A DNA stretch of 64,000 bases from JADCRZ01 sp041751095 (GTDB taxonomy: Bacteria; Bacteroidota; Bacteroidia; Chitinophagales; Chitinophagaceae). Position numbers and translations under genes: made by a program. Below are positions 60,647 to 64,000 of this stretch, one piece after another. Every line of letters begins with the position of its first letter. Within the stretch, counting starts at the first letter, position 1. The notes beneath the pieces are model-generated. The model had not been told where the DNA came from and made no database searches. It saw nothing but the letters and a program-made list of their open reading frames with translations. The stretch lies in NCBI GenBank assembly GCA_041751095.1, contig JBGSYC010000005.1, positions 62,001 through 126,000 of the forward strand. The letters run 5' to 3'.

Positions 60647-62098
60647 TTACTTGCCGGCCAGGGGTTCGGCGTTTTTCATTTTAAGACTGATTACTTCATC
60701 AATCTGCTGGTAAGTTAACTTTTTTGCAATGATGCGCTTGTTATCATCCAGCAGGTATAAAACCGGCGTCTGGTAAACATCATACAGTTGTTTGTAGCCA
60801 GGCCTCCCGGCAGCATTGATGGCATTTTTTTGTTCCGTTGTTTCATAGACGTGTATCCAACCGTTTAAATCAGACTCTTTTATGTATTTCAACCACGCAT
60901 CTTTTCCTCCATCAACCAGTACACCATATACCTGGATTCCGTGCCGTTTCCATTTGGCTTTAAAAATCGAATCCACTTTAGGCACCACTTCTTTGCAATG
61001 GCTGCAGGTAGGATCCCAGAAACATATAACCGTAAATGGCGCCTGAACTCCGTACAACGGCACCTGCCTGCCTGCGGTATCTACCATTTCGAGGTTAGCA
61101 GCGGGTTGGCCTATGAGGTTGGCCATCATGCTGTACGCCCGTTCAAACATATACTTATTATATTTCTCCGTAAACCAGTCAACCCCGGGCTGGTTATTAA
61201 TGTATTTTTCAAAAAGGTGCACAAAAACGGCATCCTGCCCCATGTATTCAGAATTGATGTACTTCTGTACAAAATAAGTCAGCAGGAATTTATACATCTC
61301 TTTATTTCCGGCAGACTTCAGCAGCATGAAATCAATTTCCTTTTTTAGAGAATCCGGGTCAGGCAGTACGAGCTCCTTAAAATACTTTTCGAGCCTCGGC
61401 TCAAAAATGGGTGTTCGCAACAACCGGTCGTCGGTAAATGAGATACCATCCCAATAATGATTCTTATAAAAATTATAAGCATAAAGCGAATCATATTTCT
61501 TCCCGGGATGATTTTCTGCGGATGGCACGGAGGGCTCTTTCATTGATCTGAACAGGGAAGCAAGCATAGAAGAAGGATATCTCTTTTCTATGTCATTACG
61601 GTAATTCTGTAATCGCGCGTTCTGTTCCTGAAGTTTAGCATTGATCCGGATGGAGTCTTGCCTTGATGATGCCTTTCCCAGCTCCCCAAGGAGGGTGCTG
61701 ATCTCTGTACCATTAACAGCTATATACCTGGAGTAGGATTGAAATAGGGAATTGTCTTCGGAACTTGTAAATACAACACTATTGGGAAGGCCCGCTGTAT
61801 CGGCCGCAACTGCAAAATTTTGATTTTTATCCAGTAACAATTCAAACAGGATTTCCTTTCGTGGAGATACAAGAAAATATATCCCGCCGGGTAACTTCTC
61901 CTTGCCCGTAAAGCTGCCGGTGCTGTTTGCATTTAATCGCACCGAGTCTGCAAGAGCCTTTTGTTTACCGTAATAATACCCCAGGTAAACATATTCATTT
62001 TTATACGGTTTAACGGTTACCGTGATATGATAAGCCGACTGAGCCCATGCAAGAGAGGAGATCATGGTTAATAAAGGCAGCAAAAAAAAAGGTTTCAT
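60647..62098 (-). CDS. TlpA-like thioredoxin family protein with DUF4369-type N-terminal domain
   Basis: The 483-residue protein has a signal peptide (MKPFFLLPLLTMISSLAWAQ), an N-terminal beta-rich domain (about 20-130, KNEYVYLGYYYGKQKALAD, resembling DUF4369), a helical middle part and a C-terminal thioredoxin fold. The redox motif is CSHC in CFWDPTCSHCKEVVPKVD (about residue 365), with the cis-proline strand at YDVYQTPVLYLL. It is a periplasmic thiol-disulfide reductase, common in Bacteroidota. The PpiC gene follows 84 bp downstream. Confidence 0.87.
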   Translation of the reverse strand: MKPFFLLPLLTMISSLAWAQSAYHITVTVKPYKNEYVYLGYYYGKQKALADSVRLNANSTGSFTGKEKLPGGIYFLVSPRKEILFELLLDKNQNFAVAADTAGLPNSVVFTSSEDNSLFQSYSRYIAVNGTEISTLLGELGKASSRQDSIRINAKLQEQNARLQNYRNDIEKRYPSSMLASLFRSMKEPSVPSAENHPGKKYDSLYAYNFYKNHYWDGISFTDDRLLRTPIFEPRLEKYFKELVLPDPDSLKKEIDFMLLKSAGNKEMYKFLLTYFVQKYINSEYMGQDAVFVHLFEKYINNQPGVDWFTEKYNKYMFERAYSMMANLIGQPAANLEMVDTAGRQVPLYGVQAPFTVICFWDPTCSHCKEVVPKVDSIFKAKWKRHGIQVYGVLVDGGKDAWLKYIKESDLNGWIHVYETTEQKNAINAAGRPGYKQLYDVYQTPVLYLLDDNKRIIAKKLTYQQIDEVISLKMKNAEPLAGK

Positions 62099-62226
62099 TT
62101 TCTCAACACTGTTGAAGGGCGAAGATATTCATTTTTGAAGCAGCAGCCCGTTAAGTATCGTTAAACTCCTGTACACCGGAGTTACACAAGGGATAGTATT
62201 GATAAGCACCTTAAAATAAAAAAAGC

Positions 62227-62251
62227 AAAAAAAACCGTGACATCGTCACGG
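62227..62251 (-). terminator. Rho-independent terminator after the YceI gene
   Basis: On the minus strand CCGTGAC (62251-62245) pairs with GTCACGG (62241-62235) around 3 bases and is followed by eight T residues (62234-62227). Confidence 0.9.
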
Positions 62252-62269
62252 CCTTAACATTGATATAGG

Positions 62270-62917
62270 TCAGGACTTTTTCAGTTCTACGTTTACCGTA
62301 ATATCAACCTCTTTACTTACCACTAACCCACCTGTCTCTGTAGCTTTGTCCCATTTTAATCCGTAATCGAAACGGTTGATCGTAGTTTTAGCTTTAAATC
62401 CTGACTTCATGCCACCACGGTCAGCGATGCTTCCACCATAGGTTACATCAAAAGTAACAGGTTTGGTAACGTCACGAATGGTAAGATTCCCATTCAACTT
62501 GTATTTATTGCCACCGGCAGGAGTAAAAGAAGTGCTTGTGAATTTCATCGCAGGAAACTTTTCCGCGTTGAAAAAATCGTCGCCCTTCAAATGCTTGTCC
62601 CGGTTCTCGTTATCGGTATCGATGGAATTGATATCAACGGAAAACTCCACCCTGGCATCGGAAAAATCCGGTTTTGAATGTTCCATTTTGCCGTCAAAAA
62701 GCTTAAAAGCCCCATCAACTTCCGATACAACCATATGGGTAACGGTGAATTTGACGTTGGAATGGGATTTATCCAATGCCCATACTGTCGGTGCAGGCGA
62801 AGTTGCGTTCTGAGAGACTGTATTTACCCGTGTTTGCTGGCAAATAGCCGGGGTGAAGGAAGTAGCTGAAACAGCCGCTGAAAACAATACAATAAAGTAA
62901 AAAGACTTACGAGCCAT
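62270..62917 (-). CDS. YceI family protein
   Basis: The 215-residue protein has a signal peptide (MARKSFYFIVLFSAAVSA...), then WALDKSHSNVKFTVTHMVVSEVDGAF, the standard YceI start. FDGKMEHSKPDFSDARVEFSVDINSIDT, FNAEKFPAMKFTSTSF and FDYGLKWDKATETGGLVVSKEVDITVNVELKK follow. YceI folds as a lipocalin-like barrel that binds polyisoprenoids or other lipids in the periplasm in characterised cases. The gene is single, closed by its own terminator. Confidence 0.93.
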   Translation of the reverse strand: MARKSFYFIVLFSAAVSATSFTPAICQQTRVNTVSQNATSPAPTVWALDKSHSNVKFTVTHMVVSEVDGAFKLFDGKMEHSKPDFSDARVEFSVDINSIDTDNENRDKHLKGDDFFNAEKFPAMKFTSTSFTPAGGNKYKLNGNLTIRDVTKPVTFDVTYGGSIADRGGMKSGFKAKTTINRFDYGLKWDKATETGGLVVSKEVDITVNVELKKS

Positions 62918-63142
62918 AAGATAATAATTTTTTATTTAATGTTGGAACACTAAAGATACTTTATTTAAGTGGGATAAGCGTTTTTTATTTGTTAACGTTT
63001 GTGCAATGTTGATACGCCGATACCTGTCAGGGGCAGGGGTTTGGGAATCTGAAATACAAAGTACCTGATTAGCGGGGTTATGTTGCAAATCGCCTAAGGC
63101 CACCACTTATTTTTAATGTGTTGAAATCTGCGGCAACGCCTT

Positions 63143-63150
63143 TACTTTTA
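63143..63150 (+). promoter_or_regulatory. Candidate -7 promoter box for the aminotransferase
   Basis: TACTTTTA is one base from TAnnTTTG and lies 19 bases after TTG at 63121-63123, 24 bases before the ATG. The fit is moderate. Confidence 0.35.
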
Positions 63151-63173
63151 CCACTGAATTTATCCATTACCAG

Positions 63174-64000
63174 ATGCCAGACATAAAACTCTCTCACCTT
63201 TCGGAGACTTTGATCGGATCAGAAATTGTAAAGCTTGGAGGGGATATCCGGGAAAAAATCCGGCTTGGTGAAAAAATCTTCAATTTTACCATTGGAGATT
63301 TTGACCCGGAAATATTTCCCATACCAAAAGTTCTTGAAGAGGAAATTATCGACGCCTACCGGCGTCATTTTACCAACTACCCGGCTGCGGAAGGAAATCT
63401 TGACCTGAGAGATGCGATTGCCCGGTTTCTTCATGAGAGGGAATATCTCGACTACAGTACAGATGAAATACTCGTTGCGTCCGGGGGCCGTCCCCTGATC
63501 TATTCTTTGTACAGGGCTGTCTGCGATAAAGGCGACAAGATAATATACGCAGTTCCCTCATGGAACAATAATCATTATGTGCATTTTGTAAGCGGGCAGC
63601 ACGTGGTCGTTGACACAAGCTTTGAAAAAGATTTTATGCCAACAGCGGAGGACATCCGGCCCCATGTTTCAGGTGCTACCATGCTGTCGCTCTGCTCACC
63701 TCAAAATCCTACCGGAACCACTTTTAGCAAAGAAGAGCTGGAGCGCATCTGTGATATGGTACTTGACGAAAACAGTCGCCGCACCAACGGTGAGAAAAAA
63801 TTGTACGTTATGTATGACCAGATGTACTGGAACCTGACCTATGGTGATATTAACCACTATAACCCGGTAAGCTTACGGCCAGCTATGAGAGAGTACACCG
63901 TTTTTGTTGACGCCATCAGTAAAGCATTCGCTGCTACCGGTGTGCGTGTGGGATGGGCCTTCGGCCCTTCCGCTATTATCAGTAAAATGAAGGCTTTGCT
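63174..64000 (+). CDS. Pyridoxal-phosphate-dependent aminotransferase, class I/II (cut by window edge)
   Basis: The frame from ATG 63174 (MPDIKLSHLSETLIGSEIVK) runs off the right edge after 275 codons. FNFTIGDFDPEIFPIPKVL, YPAAEGNLDLRDAIARFL, LVASGGRPLIYSLYRAV, LSLCSPQNPTGTTFSKEEL and VFVDAISKAFAATGVRVGWAFGP (in pieces) are the class I fold landmarks. The lysine in SKAFAATGVRVGW is the PLP-binding residue. The family includes aspartate and aromatic aminotransferases; the substrate cannot be fixed here. The gene is open, with no frameshift in the visible part. Confidence 0.9.
   Translation, partial: MPDIKLSHLSETLIGSEIVKLGGDIREKIRLGEKIFNFTIGDFDPEIFPIPKVLEEEIIDAYRRHFTNYPAAEGNLDLRDAIARFLHEREYLDYSTDEILVASGGRPLIYSLYRAVCDKGDKIIYAVPSWNNNHYVHFVSGQHVVVDTSFEKDFMPTAEDIRPHVSGATMLSLCSPQNPTGTTFSKEELERICDMVLDENSRRTNGEKKLYVMYDQMYWNLTYGDINHYNPVSLRPAMREYTVFVDAISKAFAATGVRVGWAFGPSAIISKMKAL

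Noticed and set aside
1..64000. tRNA, rRNA or CRISPR arrays
   Set aside because: I looked for TpsiC-like GTTCGA segments in cloverleaf setting, long rRNA motifs and regularly spaced repeats and found none.

Overview
The window is a piece of a Bacteroidota chromosome, most likely Chitinophagaceae or a close relative. The evidence is lineage-specific: GldC, type IX secretion C-terminal sorting domains, murA next to a DUF4290 gene, a DUF6089 gene inside an nadK-uppS-bamA-ompH-ompH run, MurA with Asp at the usual Cys position, and promoters of the TTTG-N19/20-TAnnTTTG type. Starts are rarely preceded by a Shine-Dalgarno sequence. Coding density is high. I saw no tRNA, rRNA, CRISPR array or complete insertion sequence.

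Layout. 1-7.6 kb (mostly minus): an M28 peptidase cut by the window edge, tatC, a CNNM/CorC protein, gmk, a secreted esterase with a T9SS tail, murA and DUF4290. 8-21 kb (plus): a glycosyltransferase, gldC, a YqeY protein, a CvpA protein, then the envelope run of alpha/beta hydrolase, CBS protein, BamA-like barrel, nadK, DUF6089, uppS, bamA and two ompH/skp genes, closed by a terminator. 21-34.4 kb: DUF2461, asd with a structured RNA or attenuator upstream, a lamin-tail surface protein, a PfkB kinase, a small CxxC membrane protein, FkbM, meaB, three sugar transferases, a LON-domain protein, coaX, an outer-membrane protein and an LptC-like lipoprotein. 34.6-43 kb: a Kv-beta-like aldo/keto reductase next to a voltage-sensor ion channel, an SDR, dusB, a CPBP protease, cdsA, a DinB-like protein, an enoyl-CoA hydratase and an AlkA-type glycosylase.

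43-52 kb (minus) is the most distinctive block. It is a compact five-gene inorganic-carbon operon: SulP, dabA (DUF2309), dabB (NuoL-like), a second SulP and a beta carbonic anhydrase. All four zinc ligands known from characterised DabA are visible. 52-64 kb: a small secreted protein, fabG, an A+T-rich lipoprotein gene between two copies of a GTTGGGTYAG sequence, the frameshifted head of an ATPase gene overlapping a GH3 gene, lptB, metF, an outer-membrane barrel, a two-domain parvulin, a TlpA-like thioredoxin, a YceI protein and an aminotransferase cut by the right edge.

Much of the window serves the envelope: peptidoglycan precursors (murA, uppS), outer-membrane protein assembly (bamA, ompH, PpiC), LPS export (lptB, lptC-like), phospholipids (cdsA, fabG), glycan decoration and gliding or type IX secretion. 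The DAB operon suggests that bicarbonate supply matters to what otherwise looks like a heterotroph.
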